Positions 1-10,274 of a DNA stretch of 64,000 nt are shown piece after piece. A program made the position numbers and the translations under genes. The notes under the pieces are model-generated. The model did not search any database and was not told where the DNA came from. It saw nothing but the letters and a program-made list of their open reading frames with translations. The stretch comes from Planctomycetia bacterium. Its GTDB lineage: Bacteria > Planctomycetota > Planctomycetia > Gemmatales > HRBIN36. Every line of letters begins with the position of its first letter. The stretch's first letter is position 1. Location of the stretch: the NCBI GenBank assembly GCA_016795155.1, contig JAEUIE010000032.1:62001-126000 (forward strand), written 5' to 3'.

Positions 1-906
1 AAAAACGGTCCAACTGCTCCGCAGAATGCTGTAAAAGTTCCCTGCCAGAGTTATACCCTTTATCCAGTTACAACGCAGACAAAATAATACAAGCAAGGCG
101 AAGACAGCAATTACGATGGAATGAGGTATCCTGTCGCTGTGAATTTGTTCTGCCGTCATCTTGTACTGAGTGGTGATAGCCATCGTATCGGCAGGCAATG
201 AGTCGAAATGTGCTGTGTAAACATTGTTGTCTTTCTGGGTCGGCAAGGTACAGGCGAAATTCCAGCCAGCAGGAACGGTGACAGTCAAATCGAGGCCTTG
301 AAACGCCTTCCATTCACGGGCGGGGGAAAGAATATAAGCAATCTGCCAATACCGTACTGGGTCAAGATGCTTGACACGAGAAAACGGCACACTGTCGTAA
401 CCTACAGCAAGGGTATGCCTTCCTTTGGCCAAGCTAACTGTAAAGACGATCCACTCGTTTTCCTTATAGCCATAAGGATCAAGATCTAGCAATTCTCCAG
501 ACGAAAAACCGGGTGTATAACCAGGAAATTTCCATCGTTTGGGAAGGTTGTCGTCTCGCATATGTTCGACAGTGTAAAAAAGTAATTTGTTATCCAGCAT
601 ACACTTCACGGAATCAACCTGTTTGCTGCCCGTGATAAATACGAGTTTAACCGTTCTGGCTTCACCAGTTACTAGCAGTTCATAGATTGCTTCGACACGA
701 ATTGGTTTTTCTTGCATCAAAGGCTGCAAATCGAACGTCAACTTTTCACGGATGATGATAACATCGTGAACACCGTTTAATTCGCGGTTCAAGGTGCCTT
801 TTCGATAAGATTCGATGTTGCCCTGCAGCTGTGTTTGCCACAGCAAGAACAAGGCAATGCATGAAAAGAGCCTTTGCTCGGAGCAACCTTTTGAAAAGGA
901 AATGAT
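1..906 (-). CDS. Unknown exported, membrane-anchored protein (3' end outside window)
   Basis: Translating the minus strand gives one uninterrupted frame of about 300 codons that runs off the left edge. It is bounded upstream by an in-frame TAG at 907-909. There is no ATG near the 5' end. The frame opens with a basic stretch followed by a hydrophobic run (LFSCIALFLLW), like a signal peptide. The start is therefore a rare codon near 901-906, or TTG at 850-852, or is hidden by a frameshift. The body looks beta-rich, and a membrane segment (SIVIAVFALLVLFCLRC) lies close to the left edge. It directly follows the ThuA-like gene and is probably cotranscribed with it. I do not recognise the family. 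Confidence 0.6.
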   Translation of the reverse strand, partial: MISFSKGCSEQRLFSCIALFLLWQTQLQGNIESYRKGTLNRELNGVHDVIIIREKLTFDLQPLMQEKPIRVEAIYELLVTGEARTVKLVFITGSKQVDSVKCMLDNKLLFYTVEHMRDDNLPKRWKFPGYTPGFSSGELLDLDPYGYKENEWIVFTVSLAKGRHTLAVGYDSVPFSRVKHLDPVRYWQIAYILSPAREWKAFQGLDLTVTVPAGWNFACTLPTQKDNNVYTAHFDSLPADTMAITTQYKMTAEQIHSDRIPHSIVIAVFALLVLFCLRCNWIKGITLAGNFYSILRSSWTVF

Positions 907-909
907 CTA

Positions 910-1869
910 CTACTTCGGACTCACCAATTCCCCGATCCTCTTTTCATGATTGAACCCAGCAGGAACCGGAAAATCATGATTCAGTTTCAATTCCTCAACC
1001 GTTGGGGTTGTCGATGAGACACCATCAACAGGTACCTCCAGCTTGGAAATCCACGCCAGTGCATTGAGCACCAGTTTGCGATTGTTGTCATCGGCCCAGG
1101 TCCAGTGGAAGTGTCCGCCCGTGAAGCCGAAGCCTCTGCCACCATCAGGCCGTTCTTTCGCCCACACGACAGTCTGCTTTTCCCCACGCTTGACTGCTTC
1201 TCGAACTGCCGGGTTGCCACTATGCGGGCCATCAGGTCGCTTCAGAGTATCATCGGGAGGCAAGGCTGCCAGGATTGAAGTAACTCCCTCCATCTTCTCC
1301 GGGAATCGCATGTGATAATACCATTCATCTTGCGTGTAGTAATCCTTCACGCCCCGAGTAATGGGATGTGCCTTGGCTAATTCAACATTACGCAATCGCC
1401 AGTGCGGGTTTACCGACCAGTGCATTTCAAAATAACCGCCAATCCAGTCGAGGAATTCTGAACCGGAAACTTCCTTGGGAACTTCCACGGCGTAGTGCAT
1501 CATGCCGATGCCGACACCTTTTTTCGCCAGGCCATCCAGAAACTTCAAATGAGGATTTGCTGGATGCCCTTTGCCTCCATCGCTGTAAATACAGATGGCA
1601 TCCGCATCGTTCAGCACATTGGAATCCTTCGGCCAGCCATCGAAAATAATGGAGGTTTCCAATTGGCCGGGGAATGCTTCATCCAGCCGCTTCTTGAGCA
1701 GGATGCAGCCGGCACGGAAAGAATGCTCGCCATAGCCATGACTTTTCTTACCAGCGATGAGATACAGTTTTTTGGCTTTGGAGATTCCCAGAGTTGTTGC
1801 TGGAGTGGGCTGGCACCAGGAGTAACTGCCCACAGCTATCACGATGAAAAACGATGCGAACTGCCACAT
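910..1869 (-). CDS. ThuA-like domain protein, exported
   Basis: This 319-residue protein starts with a signal peptide (MWQFASFFIVIAVGSYSWCQ). The rest matches the ThuA / trehalose-utilisation fold (class I glutamine-amidotransferase-like), with features such as GKKSHGYGEHSF, AICIYSDGG and a C-terminal GFTGGHFHWTW. In Planctomycetes such proteins are common next to Gfo/Idh/MocA oxidoreductases and are thought to act in periplasmic carbohydrate metabolism, but no reaction is established. The start ATG has an AAGGAT ribosome-binding site about 8 bases upstream. The gene ends with two stop codons in a row, and the truncated unknown gene follows at once. Confidence 0.85.
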   Translation of the reverse strand: MWQFASFFIVIAVGSYSWCQPTPATTLGISKAKKLYLIAGKKSHGYGEHSFRAGCILLKKRLDEAFPGQLETSIIFDGWPKDSNVLNDADAICIYSDGGKGHPANPHLKFLDGLAKKGVGIGMMHYAVEVPKEVSGSEFLDWIGGYFEMHWSVNPHWRLRNVELAKAHPITRGVKDYYTQDEWYYHMRFPEKMEGVTSILAALPPDDTLKRPDGPHSGNPAVREAVKRGEKQTVVWAKERPDGGRGFGFTGGHFHWTWADDNNRKLVLNALAWISKLEVPVDGVSSTTPTVEELKLNHDFPVPAGFNHEKRIGELVSPK

Positions 1870-1950
1870 GTTGGCGATCCTTAAAGCGATAATTCAGGTT
1901 GATTAAGATTATCCAACTGGTTTGGTATTGCAAGCAATTAACCATCAGCA

Positions 1951-3099
1951 TCATTCAGGAACCAGCATACTGCCCGTCATGGGGATCGTCAGCATTTTTA
2001 CTTCAGGATGGTCGAGTTTCAGCTGAATGTGCCCCAGGTCAAACCCATAATTGCAGAGTTTCTTCCATTCATTGGGCGAAAAGCGTTGCTTGAGCAGTGC
2101 AGCATCCTGGATCAGACTGAGTTCTATTTTCCAGGTTTTGTCATTTACTTTGGTGACTTTGCCTTGGAACAACTTGGGTGAAATATCAATCAATTCACAG
2201 GAACGGGCTTCTCCAAAACGCACGGTCAATTGGATGGGGGCAACTCGATATCCATGCAGCACGGAAAGCCTGGGTGGCAAAGAAATCTTCTCTGCGCTGA
2301 GACTGATGGATGAAGTATCGTATATTCCAGTGGTAGGTATCAACAACGGTTTGTCGCGCAGACTGGTGAGGACTACTAATTCCTGCTGAAACTCACCATG
2401 TGATAGTGCTTTGGTTGGCTTCACCGTGATGCGATAACCGCCTTTGGCTTTCAAATCCTGCAGACGCTCTGCAGGCAGTGGTGTTATCGAAACAACTTCC
2501 AGCCCAGGTGATTGAAACTTCACTTCACTTGTTTTGAAGTTATCTTTTCTGGAAAAAACCTCAGCAACCAGTTGAACCGCTTCCTTATCAAGATCACCGA
2601 GTGATAACTTGCCCCAGGCAAATGGGCCACGCGGGAATGCAACCATCAGAAGTGGATCGAGCGTACCTGTTGCCTCCAACCGCAACTGATTTTTATTGTC
2701 AGAATCACCAATCTCGGCCCAGATTCGAAAAGTACTGGATTCCAATACTTCCGTTCGTGGCGTCCACAAAAGCGTGACCGTGCATTCCTGCTGCGGTTCA
2801 AGCACACTCGGAGAAATATTCACCGAAGCACAGGTGCAACTCTTGTTCTTCAGTTCCAAAGTAATTGCTTTAGCCAGGTTGTTTTTGAGTTTGAATGAAC
2901 AGGTTTTCTCTTCGCCGAAATCTGTACTGCCCAGGTTGCCATCGCCTGCAACCAATTCCAGTGGTAATGCCATTGACTTGGCAGGTGATCCAGTCTGACT
3001 ACTGGCTGGTGCTGTGGGTGCATTGGTGTTTGTTCGTTGACAACCAGCTACTGCGATCAGTAGTGTCAGAAGGCACAGGTTGAATGATTGAAGTGTCAC
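1951..3099 (-). CDS. DUF1573-type lipoprotein
   Basis: The start is placed at GTG 3097-3099, which gives a lipoprotein signal peptide ending in LIAVAGC (lipobox) and has AGGGA about 9 bases upstream. The open frame extends further upstream to 3225, but that would overlap the DUF58 gene and bury the signal peptide. The mature part opens with a DUF1573-like module: the LGSTDFGEEKTCSFKLKN region and the CTCASVNISP motif, typical of the ASH/immunoglobulin-like fold. Two more beta-sandwich-like stretches follow. It is probably an outer-surface or periplasmic protein of unknown role, in a minus-strand group with the DUF58 gene upstream. Confidence 0.8.
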   Translation of the reverse strand: MTLQSFNLCLLTLLIAVAGCQRTNTNAPTAPASSQTGSPAKSMALPLELVAGDGNLGSTDFGEEKTCSFKLKNNLAKAITLELKNKSCTCASVNISPSVLEPQQECTVTLLWTPRTEVLESSTFRIWAEIGDSDNKNQLRLEATGTLDPLLMVAFPRGPFAWGKLSLGDLDKEAVQLVAEVFSRKDNFKTSEVKFQSPGLEVVSITPLPAERLQDLKAKGGYRITVKPTKALSHGEFQQELVVLTSLRDKPLLIPTTGIYDTSSISLSAEKISLPPRLSVLHGYRVAPIQLTVRFGEARSCELIDISPKLFQGKVTKVNDKTWKIELSLIQDAALLKQRFSPNEWKKLCNYGFDLGHIQLKLDHPEVKMLTIPMTGSMLVPE

Positions 3100-3154
3100 G
3101 TCAGCATCCCTGCAAAACAAGCTTATCTCCAGTTTATCCAAGGCGGAGTATCGG

Positions 3155-4006
3155 TCAACGCAACACTCGATGCTGCAATCGCAATCGTGATAAGCTGTGC
3201 ACCAGTTTTTCTGCATGTGAACCATCGGTTGACAAACTCAACCAGTGAACGCGATATCTGGCGATGTCCTGTGATGCAGCACCGATCTCGGTATGTGCGG
3301 AATCAAGATACATGGTGCGGCCAGTTTCAGCATCGGTCAAATGCAGCACAGCAGCACCGGGCAGGTTTTCTTCCAGTTTGTCGCGAATGCACATGGCATA
3401 TACGTCATGACGATGCGCTAGCCGATCCATGGCATTTTGCCAGTTCTGATCAAGAAAATCACTCAGGACAACAATGGCCGAGCGACGTTGACTGACCCGC
3501 GCAGCAAACTGCAGGGCTTTGCCGATATCGGTTTCCGATTGTTCCGGCTGCTGATAGAGTGCCTGGTAAATAAGCTTGCACGCATGTCGCATTCCCCGTC
3601 TGGGTGCGAGATACGATTCGATCTGTGATGTGAAAGTAACCAATCCCATGCTGTCGCCATAGCGAAGGCCTGCCAGTGCAAGTAGTGCCATCAATTCTGC
3701 AGCAATGTCGTGTTTGACCAACCGCCCCATGCCGGTGGTCAGGCTGGCGCTTAGATCGAGCACGAAAAGAATTCTCAATTCACGTTCTTCAATAAACCGT
3801 TTAACGAATGGCTGTCCCATGCGTGCCGTAACATTCCAGTCGATAGCACGCACATCGTCACCAGGCTGATAGTGCCTGACTTCATCGAACGTCAGGCCTG
3901 AACCCTTGAAAATACTGGGAAGTGAGCCAGATTGCAGGGTAGCAACCGCTTTTTTGACAATCAGACGCAAATGCCGCAGTGGAGCTAATCTGTTTTTTGG
4001 GGGCAT
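3155..4006 (-). CDS. DUF58 domain protein (vWA-like)
   Basis: The N-terminal half carries the DUF58 signature: GLTFDEVRHYQPGDD, then VRAIDWNVTAR, then KRFIEERE. It continues into a von Willebrand factor A-like fold (LFVLDLSAS, then IVVLSDFLD). DUF58 proteins usually sit beside MoxR AAA ATPases and vWA membrane proteins and are thought to help assemble metal or periplasmic complexes. No MoxR gene is visible here. ATG 4004-4006 is chosen because the protein then begins at the conserved region and has a GAGAAAG-like site upstream. An in-frame TTG at 4037-4039 would add 11 residues. The gene diverges from the membrane-protein/ATPase operon, and the promoters of both must lie in the roughly 80 bases between them. 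Confidence 0.85.
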   Translation of the reverse strand: MPPKNRLAPLRHLRLIVKKAVATLQSGSLPSIFKGSGLTFDEVRHYQPGDDVRAIDWNVTARMGQPFVKRFIEERELRILFVLDLSASLTTGMGRLVKHDIAAELMALLALAGLRYGDSMGLVTFTSQIESYLAPRRGMRHACKLIYQALYQQPEQSETDIGKALQFAARVSQRRSAIVVLSDFLDQNWQNAMDRLAHRHDVYAMCIRDKLEENLPGAAVLHLTDAETGRTMYLDSAHTEIGAASQDIARYRVHWLSLSTDGSHAEKLVHSLSRLRLQHRVLR

Positions 4007-4087
4007 CTGCAAGCTTTCTCTTTTGCATGATGACTTCAAAAGCTATAGTAGAGCAGGTTAGAAAATGAACCAGCCGGGAATTTCAGC

Positions 4088-5125
4088 ATGGCAATGGGCG
4101 CCCAGGTATCCAAGCAAATGACCATGAAACAGCCTCTCTTCGCCGACAATGCGGCAGCGGGGCTTACCACATCACTGCAGACGGATAATCCTTTTACACC
4201 AGGTCACTGGTCGCAAAACATCATTATTCGAATCGTGATCGGGCTTGGTGTGACAGCAGGTATTACCATTCTGCTGATGAGACTGACGGATCTGGCCATG
4301 TTCTGGATGGGGCCGAATGAAAAATTCTGGAACACGGTGGCGGGCTTCGTTACCTGGCAGACCATTCAGGTCATTGCTGTTTTCTTTGGCAGTATGCTTG
4401 CGGTTGCCGGGCGAAATGAAATGGTCATACTTGGATTGCTGATCGGCATGGTCGTCGGGTTTACTACGCTTATACTCTTCCCCACGAATCCGAACATTTC
4501 ATCTACACTTTATTTTGCCATGCCTGCATGGTTTGCTGTCAGCAGTACTATTGGCGCCATTATTGGCGAGTCGATCTGGCATCCATTGCAGCGCAAACAG
4601 ACTCGTTCAACTTCGATTTCCAAACTGACACAGGAACATGCTGATATGAGCGTCATGCAGGCGGTGCGCATGGCCATTGTCAACATGATTCTTGCCAGCA
4701 TACGCTGGATCAAGGTGATTTTTGCCAGTGCGTGCATTGTTGCCACGCTCTGGTTTGCTCAGTCGCTCGTGAACTGGATAATTTCCAAATTCGGTCTGCA
4801 GGACTGGGTGCAGGAAGTTGGTCTGCAGAAATCCTGGGTAGTCACCATGTTGAAGATACTGGTTGTGGTGCTGGCTGCATCCTTTGCTGGCGCATCCACG
4901 ATGCATGGAATCGCGCATGGCTTCTGGGTAGGAGTTATCAGTGGTGTAGCCAATTTGCTGCTTCATGTATTTATCCCCAGGAGCGAGGTATTGCCGACGG
5001 ACCAGATACTCTGGGAAATTGGCTGGGTATTTGCAGTATCAATTGCAGCCGGAGGGTTTGGTGCTCATGTGATTCCTCCTATGATAGTCCTTGCGCAACG
5101 GCGCAGACCCGCCTCGCTCCGCTAG
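4088..5125 (+). CDS. Polytopic membrane protein, first gene of the ATPase-SPFH operon
   Basis: This 345-residue protein has a hydrophilic N-terminus of about 45 residues and then about seven or eight hydrophobic segments (for example IIIRIVIGLGVTAGITILLM and ILVVVLAASFAGASTMHGIA). A polar linker of about 25 residues lies in the middle (QRKQTRSTSISKLTQEHAD). I see no catalytic motif and do not recognise the family. It ends 15 bases before the ATG of the P-type ATPase-SPFH fusion, so the two are almost certainly cotranscribed. An inner-membrane partner of that protein is a reasonable inference and nothing more. Confidence 0.75.
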   Translation: MAMGAQVSKQMTMKQPLFADNAAAGLTTSLQTDNPFTPGHWSQNIIIRIVIGLGVTAGITILLMRLTDLAMFWMGPNEKFWNTVAGFVTWQTIQVIAVFFGSMLAVAGRNEMVILGLLIGMVVGFTTLILFPTNPNISSTLYFAMPAWFAVSSTIGAIIGESIWHPLQRKQTRSTSISKLTQEHADMSVMQAVRMAIVNMILASIRWIKVIFASACIVATLWFAQSLVNWIISKFGLQDWVQEVGLQKSWVVTMLKILVVVLAASFAGASTMHGIAHGFWVGVISGVANLLLHVFIPRSEVLPTDQILWEIGWVFAVSIAAGGFGAHVIPPMIVLAQRRRPASLR

Positions 5126-5140
5126 TTGTCCAGGCTGCCC

Positions 5141-8100
5141 ATGCACCGAGAGATTCGTTCCATCGAAGAACCGTTTGCGATGGAATCGCAAGCACTGTTG
5201 TATCTCACAACAGGCTGTATCGGTTTGCTTGTTGGCTTCGATATCTGGCCAACCGTAGCCAATTGGCTCAACCAGCTATTCGAAATATCGCTTCCAACCG
5301 GTTCCAGTTCAATGACGGTAGGAACTTATACCGTTCGCTGGGCCATGCTGGCTGCCATTCTTGGTGGTACGCGTGTTCTGTACACATCGCTGGAAAGTCT
5401 GCTGGCTGGTCGTTTAGGGGCAGATTTGGCGCTGGCCCTTGCAGTCCTGGCTGCACTGCTACTTAATCAACCTTTGGTTGCTGCGGAAGTCATTTTGATC
5501 GGGCTGATCGGCGAGTGTCTGGAAGCTTACACTTTCGGAAAAACGCAACAAGCAGTGAGAAAACTGGTCGATACCTTTCCAAAAATGTGTCTGGTCATCC
5601 GTGACGGCCAGCAGGTCATGGTGCCTCTGGATGAAGTACTTGTCGGAAATCATGTTGCTGTACTTCCTGGCAAACGTATTCCAGTCGATGGCATTATTCT
5701 GGAAGGAAACTCCAGCGTTGATCAAAGCAACCTGACAGGGGAGAGCGTACCAGTTGAGAAAAAGCCAGGCGATGAAGTGCTGGCTGGCACAGTCAATCAA
5801 TTTGGTTCCCTGACTCTCGAAGTGAAGAGAGTGAATCAGCAAACTGTGATGGGGCAGGTCATCACCATGACTGCAACTGCCTTGCGTAGTAAAGGAAAAG
5901 GTGAAAGAACTGCAGACCAGTTAGCCCGCTATTTTCTGCCTGTGGTCTTGCTGATCGCAGTGTTGACATTACTTGCTAACTGGTGGTGGTTCAGGAGTTC
6001 TGGAGCAGCGTTGTATCAAGCGGTTGCTCCAGCCCTGGCAGTCCTCGTCGTTGCCTGCCCGTGTGCACTCATCCTGGCAACGCCTGCAGCAACGATGGCA
6101 GCGCTGGCCCGCCTGGCCAAAACCGGTGTGCTGGTTAAACGTGGTGCTGCACTGGAAAAACTGTCACAGGTTAAACGCATAGTCTTTGATAAGACTGGTA
6201 CGCTCACTTCCGCTCAACTTTCTCTGGGTGCCGTGAAGCCGCTATTACCGGGTTTGTCAGAGTCTGAATTGCTTCGGTGGGTTGCCAGTGCAGAAAATCA
6301 AAGTGAACATCCGCTGGCGAAAGCCATTCTGCAGGCTGCGAAAGAAAGACGACTAGAACTGCTGCCCATATCCGATTATTTCGCCCGTCCAGGTTATGGA
6401 TTAACGGCTGTCTCAGAAGGGCAGCGCTTGCTCGTCGGTTCGCCCAAATTGATGCAGGAAGAAGGTATCAACTGGACAGCAGAAGCGGATCAGACGCTGG
6501 ATGAGTTGGATCGGCAGGGGCAAACCATTTTGTGCTTTGCTCGTAATAACGAACTGCAAGGTTTGCTGGGTGTATGGGATACCATTCGACCAGAGGCAGC
6601 TTCCGTAGTCGAAGAACTCAGACAGTCTGGTCTTGAGGTTGCTTTACTGTCGGGTGATCGACAACAGGTTGTCAATCAGGTAGCGCAGTCAGTTGGTATT
6701 CAGGAAGCATATGGAGATTGCCTGCCGCAGCAGAAAGCAACCCGGCTGGCAGAATGGAAACGAGATCAGGCGATTGCGATGGTTGGCGATGGCGTCAACG
6801 ATGCTCCAGCATTAGCTCTTGCCGATGTCGGATTAGCATTGAGTCAGCCAACACAAAGATTGGGTTCAGATATTGCAGCGGAAACAGGTGACATCGTTCT
6901 GCTTGGCGATCCACTTCGCTCGCTGCCACTCTTGATACGATTGTCACGGAAGATGGTGAGTATCATCCGGCAAAATATCATCTGGTTTGCGTTCGGTGTC
7001 AATGTCGTCGGAATTGCTCTGGTAGCCTGGCTCATGCCTGCCTGGTCGGAGGAAGGGAGGCAGCAATCTCCATTGTGGGCCGCTATTTATCATCAGATCG
7101 GGTCGCTTCTTGTCTTATTGAATGCCATGAGGCTGTTGTGGTTTGAACGTGAAAGCTCGCCGGTTCTGAAGCAATTACTATCATATTCCAATTGGCTTGA
7201 TCAAAAAATCGAGGCTTGGAATCTGCACGAGTTTAGCCATTGGGTGATCGAGCGCCGAAAAGCTTGCTTTTGGTGTATGATCTGTCTAGCACTCGCAATT
7301 TACGCCACGACCAGCCTGGTAATGGTCACTCCTGAAAAAATTGGAGTTGTCAAACGTTGTGGAAAAATACAGCAGGAATTACTTCAGCCTGGGCTGCATC
7401 TGAAGCTTCCCTGGCCATTCGATCAGGTCACTCAACTGGAACGTGACCTCATACGTCGAGTCGAAATCGGTTTCAGACGCAATGCGTCTACTTCAGACAG
7501 CCAGACATGGTCGAGCACACATAAAGACAACGTGTTGCTGGACCAGGATGAAGCGTTGCTGATGACTGCGGAAGGTAATCTGATTGAAGTGCAGGCAACG
7601 GTACTGTACACGGTTTCTGATCCTGTTCGATATTTGCTCGGAACCAGTGATGTTGAACAGGTCATTCGAGCTCAGGCTGAGCATGCATTGAGAGAAGTTG
7701 CAGCTCAGCGTCTTTTCGAACCATTGATTGCTTCAGGAAGAGGTCGTTTCCAGCAGGATGCTCTTGCTCGATTGTTAGACCGAACCAAGGCCCTGACGCC
7801 TTATCTTGGAATACAAATCAGTGCATTGGCTGTGGAGGATATGCATCCTCCACAAAAAGTGGTGAAGGATTATTACGAAGTAACCCGAGCTTTGGCGGCT
7901 CGGACTCGTATTGTCACCGAAGCTCGCATTGAACAGGAGAAAAGCAAATCGAAGGAAACGGTTAATGCCCTGCGCGTGGAGGCTGAATCGCAGGCAGAAG
8001 CTCAGGCACGTATTTCGAAGGCGAGTGCTGAACGCGATGTATTTCTGATGCTGCTGTTTCTTCAGCAATATCAATGGAACGGCTTAATCATTCCAACTTT

Positions 8101-8344
8101 TGGAATTATGCAGCCTGCCTTGATATTCCCTGTTCTGCCTGCAAAGGATGTTGAATGGTTGATAAGACTTACCCAGCATCGAATGACCATTGAAGCAGGC
8201 GAAGTACTGCTGGGGCAACGCCCCAAAATCCTGCGAGACCCTTCGATTAAAGGAAGTCTGCAACTCATACCTGAAGCCTTGAAAATGAGGTTGCCTTCTC
8301 TGATGGATCGCGAGAGAACCCCACCTAATCCGGAGATGCCATGA
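5141..8344 (+). CDS. P1B-type cation ATPase fused to a C-terminal HflK-like SPFH domain
   Basis: A single frame of 1067 residues. Residues 1 to about 700 form a P1B-type (heavy-metal) ATPase without an N-terminal HMA domain. It has TGES (nt 5734-5745), the membrane metal motif CPC in [14 protein letters not shown] (about nt 6053), the phosphorylation motif DKTGT (about nt 6188), the P1B HP motif (SEHPLAKAI), GDGVND (about nt 6785) and a final [16 protein letters not shown] helix. All core catalytic motifs are intact. A ninth hydrophobic segment ([17 protein letters not shown]) follows, then an SPFH/band-7 domain of HflK type ([27 protein letters not shown]) with a charged helical tail ([23 protein letters not shown] style, near nt 7930-8030). 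Topology of P1B pumps would place the SPFH part outside the cytoplasm, as in HflK. The in-frame TTG at 5126 is a less likely start. The stop overlaps the next start (ATGA). The metal is not predictable from motifs alone. Confidence 0.9.
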   Translation: MHREIRSIEEPFAMESQALLYLTTGCIGLLVGFDIWPTVANWLNQLFEISLPTGSSSMTVGTYTVRWAMLAAILGGTRVLYTSLESLLAGRLGADLALALAVLAALLLNQPLVAAEVILIGLIGECLEAYTFGKTQQAVRKLVDTFPKMCLVIRDGQQVMVPLDEVLVGNHVAVLPGKRIPVDGIILEGNSSVDQSNLTGESVPVEKKPGDEVLAGTVNQFGSLTLEVKRVNQQTVMGQVITMTATALRSKGKGERTADQLARYFLPVVLLIAVLTLLANWWWFRSSGAALYQAVAPALAVLVVACPCALILATPAATMAALARLAKTGVLVKRGAALEKLSQVKRIVFDKTGTLTSAQLSLGAVKPLLPGLSESELLRWVASAENQSEHPLAKAILQAAKERRLELLPISDYFARPGYGLTAVSEGQRLLVGSPKLMQEEGINWTAEADQTLDELDRQGQTILCFARNNELQGLLGVWDTIRPEAASVVEELRQSGLEVALLSGDRQQVVNQVAQSVGIQEAYGDCLPQQKATRLAEWKRDQAIAMVGDGVNDAPALALADVGLALSQPTQRLGSDIAAETGDIVLLGDPLRSLPLLIRLSRKMVSIIRQNIIWFAFGVNVVGIALVAWLMPAWSEEGRQQSPLWAAIYHQIGSLLVLLNAMRLLWFERESSPVLKQLLSYSNWLDQKIEAWNLHEFSHWVIERRKACFWCMICLALAIYATTSLVMVTPEKIGVVKRCGKIQQELLQPGLHLKLPWPFDQVTQLERDLIRRVEIGFRRNASTSDSQTWSSTHKDNVLLDQDEALLMTAEGNLIEVQATVLYTVSDPVRYLLGTSDVEQVIRAQAEHALREVAAQRLFEPLIASGRGRFQQDALARLLDRTKALTPYLGIQISALAVEDMHPPQKVVKDYYEVTRALAARTRIVTEARIEQEKSKSKETVNALRVEAESQAEAQARISKASAERDVFLMLLFLQQYQWNGLIIPTFGIMQPALIFPVLPAKDVEWLIRLTQHRMTIEAGEVLLGQRPKILRDPSIKGSLQLIPEALKMRLPSLMDRERTPPNPEMP

Positions 8345-9345
8345 AACGGTGGATTTGGTTGATATTGTTTCTGCTTATTGGCCTTCTAGGATTGCGCAGC
8401 GCCGTATTGTTTGTGGATGCTGCAGAATATGTATATGTCACCCAGTTTGGCAAACTGGTTAATACATATGATGGTGAGAATGAAGCAGGATTGCAGTTCA
8501 AATGGCCTTGGCCAATACAAAGCGCCCTGAGGTTGGATCGACGATTGCAGATTTTCGATATCCCCACGCAGGAATTCCTGATTCGAGATCGAGATACATC
8601 GGGCCAGGATAAGCCGCTCCCTTTAACCTTTGATGTTTTTGTCTGTTGGCGTATCGGCTCGCCAAGCCGACAGAATGATGCCGAGGCTGCGGATCGATTT
8701 GTCAGAAGTTTTGGAAGCATTATGAGGGCACAACAATACCTGAGGACCCAGATTGTCAGCCGACTGAAGGCAGAATTAGGTGGTATCTTTCTGCACGATC
8801 TCATCAATACCGAAGTAGAAAAACTGCAGATCACCAAATTGATGAATCGCGTCAGGTCTCAGCCTGGAAATACTGGCGAGATGAGCGAAAGCCTTGAGCA
8901 ACAGGCCAACAAGGTTGGCATTCATCTGATGGACATCAAACTGCGAAGGTTCAATCATCCTTTGATGGTGCGAGATGACATTTACTCCAAAATTCGTGAA
9001 GAGCGTCGCCGCGAAGCGGAAATGTATCGCAACCAGGGAAATGAGCAGGCCGCACGATTGCGGGCAGAAGGGGATCTCGAAGCTCGTCGGATTCGTTCAG
9101 AAGCCGATGCCGCCAGAGTAAGGCTTGAAGGCCAGGCTGAAGCTGAATCAGTCAGACTCTTGAATCAGGCAGCGATGGCTCATCCAGAACTTTATGGCAT
9201 CGTCAGATTGCTGAAAGGGTCTCAGAAAATGTTTGCTGATGACAAAACGCAACTTATTTTATCGCTTGACCATCCACTACTATCGATTTTCAAAAGCATT
9301 CCCCAGTTATCGACGAAACCAGAATCATTGGGGAACAAGAAATGA
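8341..9345 (+). CDS. HflC-like SPFH membrane protein
   Basis: This 334-residue protein has an N-terminal membrane helix ([21 protein letters not shown]) followed by an SPFH/band-7 domain ([31 protein letters not shown]). A long charged helix rich in [20 protein letters not shown]-type sequence follows, as expected for HflC/stomatin oligomerisation. HflC normally pairs with HflK in a membrane cage that regulates the FtsH protease. Here the start overlaps the ATPase-SPFH stop by 4 bases and the stop overlaps the next SPFH gene by 4 bases, so the three are translationally coupled. No ftsH gene is present in the window. Confidence 0.88.
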   Translation: MKRWIWLILFLLIGLLGLRSAVLFVDAAEYVYVTQFGKLVNTYDGENEAGLQFKWPWPIQSALRLDRRLQIFDIPTQEFLIRDRDTSGQDKPLPLTFDVFVCWRIGSPSRQNDAEAADRFVRSFGSIMRAQQYLRTQIVSRLKAELGGIFLHDLINTEVEKLQITKLMNRVRSQPGNTGEMSESLEQQANKVGIHLMDIKLRRFNHPLMVRDDIYSKIREERRREAEMYRNQGNEQAARLRAEGDLEARRIRSEADAARVRLEGQAEAESVRLLNQAAMAHPELYGIVRLLKGSQKMFADDKTQLILSLDHPLLSIFKSIPQLSTKPESLGNKK

Positions 9346-10274
9346 AGCGGCAAATTTCATGGCTATTGCTCCTGCTGCTCTTGACCTATGCAGCATCTGG
9401 GATTTATCAGGTTGCTCCAGGTGAATATGCCGTCGTGCGTCGATGCGGTCAGATACAGAAAGAGCAACGTGGGCCTGGATTGCATTGGGGTTTGCCCTGG
9501 GGATTTGATCAGGTCGAACGCGTTGCTGTGGATGAACAAAGGCAGCTTGTCCTGGGTTTTCAGGAAGATGCAGGTCCCGATGACAGTTTAGCCCCTTTGA
9601 CACAGGCTACACCCACCGGGCAGGCCCTCACAGGTGATAATCAGATAGTTAATGTTCGGATCAGCGTTCATTATCACATCGACATAGATAATCTCGCTCG
9701 ATTTGTTTTAATCAAGGAACAGTTGGAAGAATCGCTGACAAAGATTGCTGAAGCAAGCCTGACGGAATCGCTGGCAAGTGAAAAGATCGATCATGTGCTC
9801 ATAGGCAGGTCGATCGGCCTCGAAAATCACTTGCGAAAGTTGATGATGACAAAGGTGAATCAATACCAGCTTGGATTGCTGATAGATAACGTCAATCTGG
9901 TCTATGCACGGCCTCCGAACGAACTCATAGAAGTATTTCATGACGTGAATCGAGCCAGATCGCAACGTGACATCGTTATGACCGAAGCACAATCGAAAAG
10001 GAACGCCGAAATCTCAGTGGCCAGGCAGGATGCTGATCGAGTGTCAGCAATTGCTCGATCCAATGCCCATGCGAGATTGTCACAAGCCAGATCGGAAGCG
10101 GATGCATTTCAAATGTTATTGAAGACATTTCCCAGGCAACATCAGGCGGCATCGTCGGCATTACTCCAGATGTACCTGAATGAAATGCAGCAGATATTAA
10201 GCAAAATGCAGGTTCGTACCCTGACCGATCAGGGAGTTGAGCAGGTCGTCATTGTGCCATTGCCAGCCCGCTGA
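9342..10274 (+). CDS. HflK-like SPFH membrane protein
   Basis: This 310-residue protein has an N-terminal membrane segment (ISWLLLLLLLTYAASGIY), then an HflK-type SPFH domain (VAPGEYAVVRRCGQIQKEQR, GPGLHWGLPWGFDQVERV) and a helical C-terminal region. The opening of the SPFH part closely resembles that of the domain fused to the upstream ATPase ([26 protein letters not shown]). The two are therefore probably paralogous HflK units, with the middle gene as the HflC unit. It is the last gene of the overlapping group; a gap of about 107 bases separates it from the giant exported proteins. Confidence 0.87.
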   Translation: MKRQISWLLLLLLLTYAASGIYQVAPGEYAVVRRCGQIQKEQRGPGLHWGLPWGFDQVERVAVDEQRQLVLGFQEDAGPDDSLAPLTQATPTGQALTGDNQIVNVRISVHYHIDIDNLARFVLIKEQLEESLTKIAEASLTESLASEKIDHVLIGRSIGLENHLRKLMMTKVNQYQLGLLIDNVNLVYARPPNELIEVFHDVNRARSQRDIVMTEAQSKRNAEISVARQDADRVSAIARSNAHARLSQARSEADAFQMLLKTFPRQHQAASSALLQMYLNEMQQILSKMQVRTLTDQGVEQVVIVPLPAR

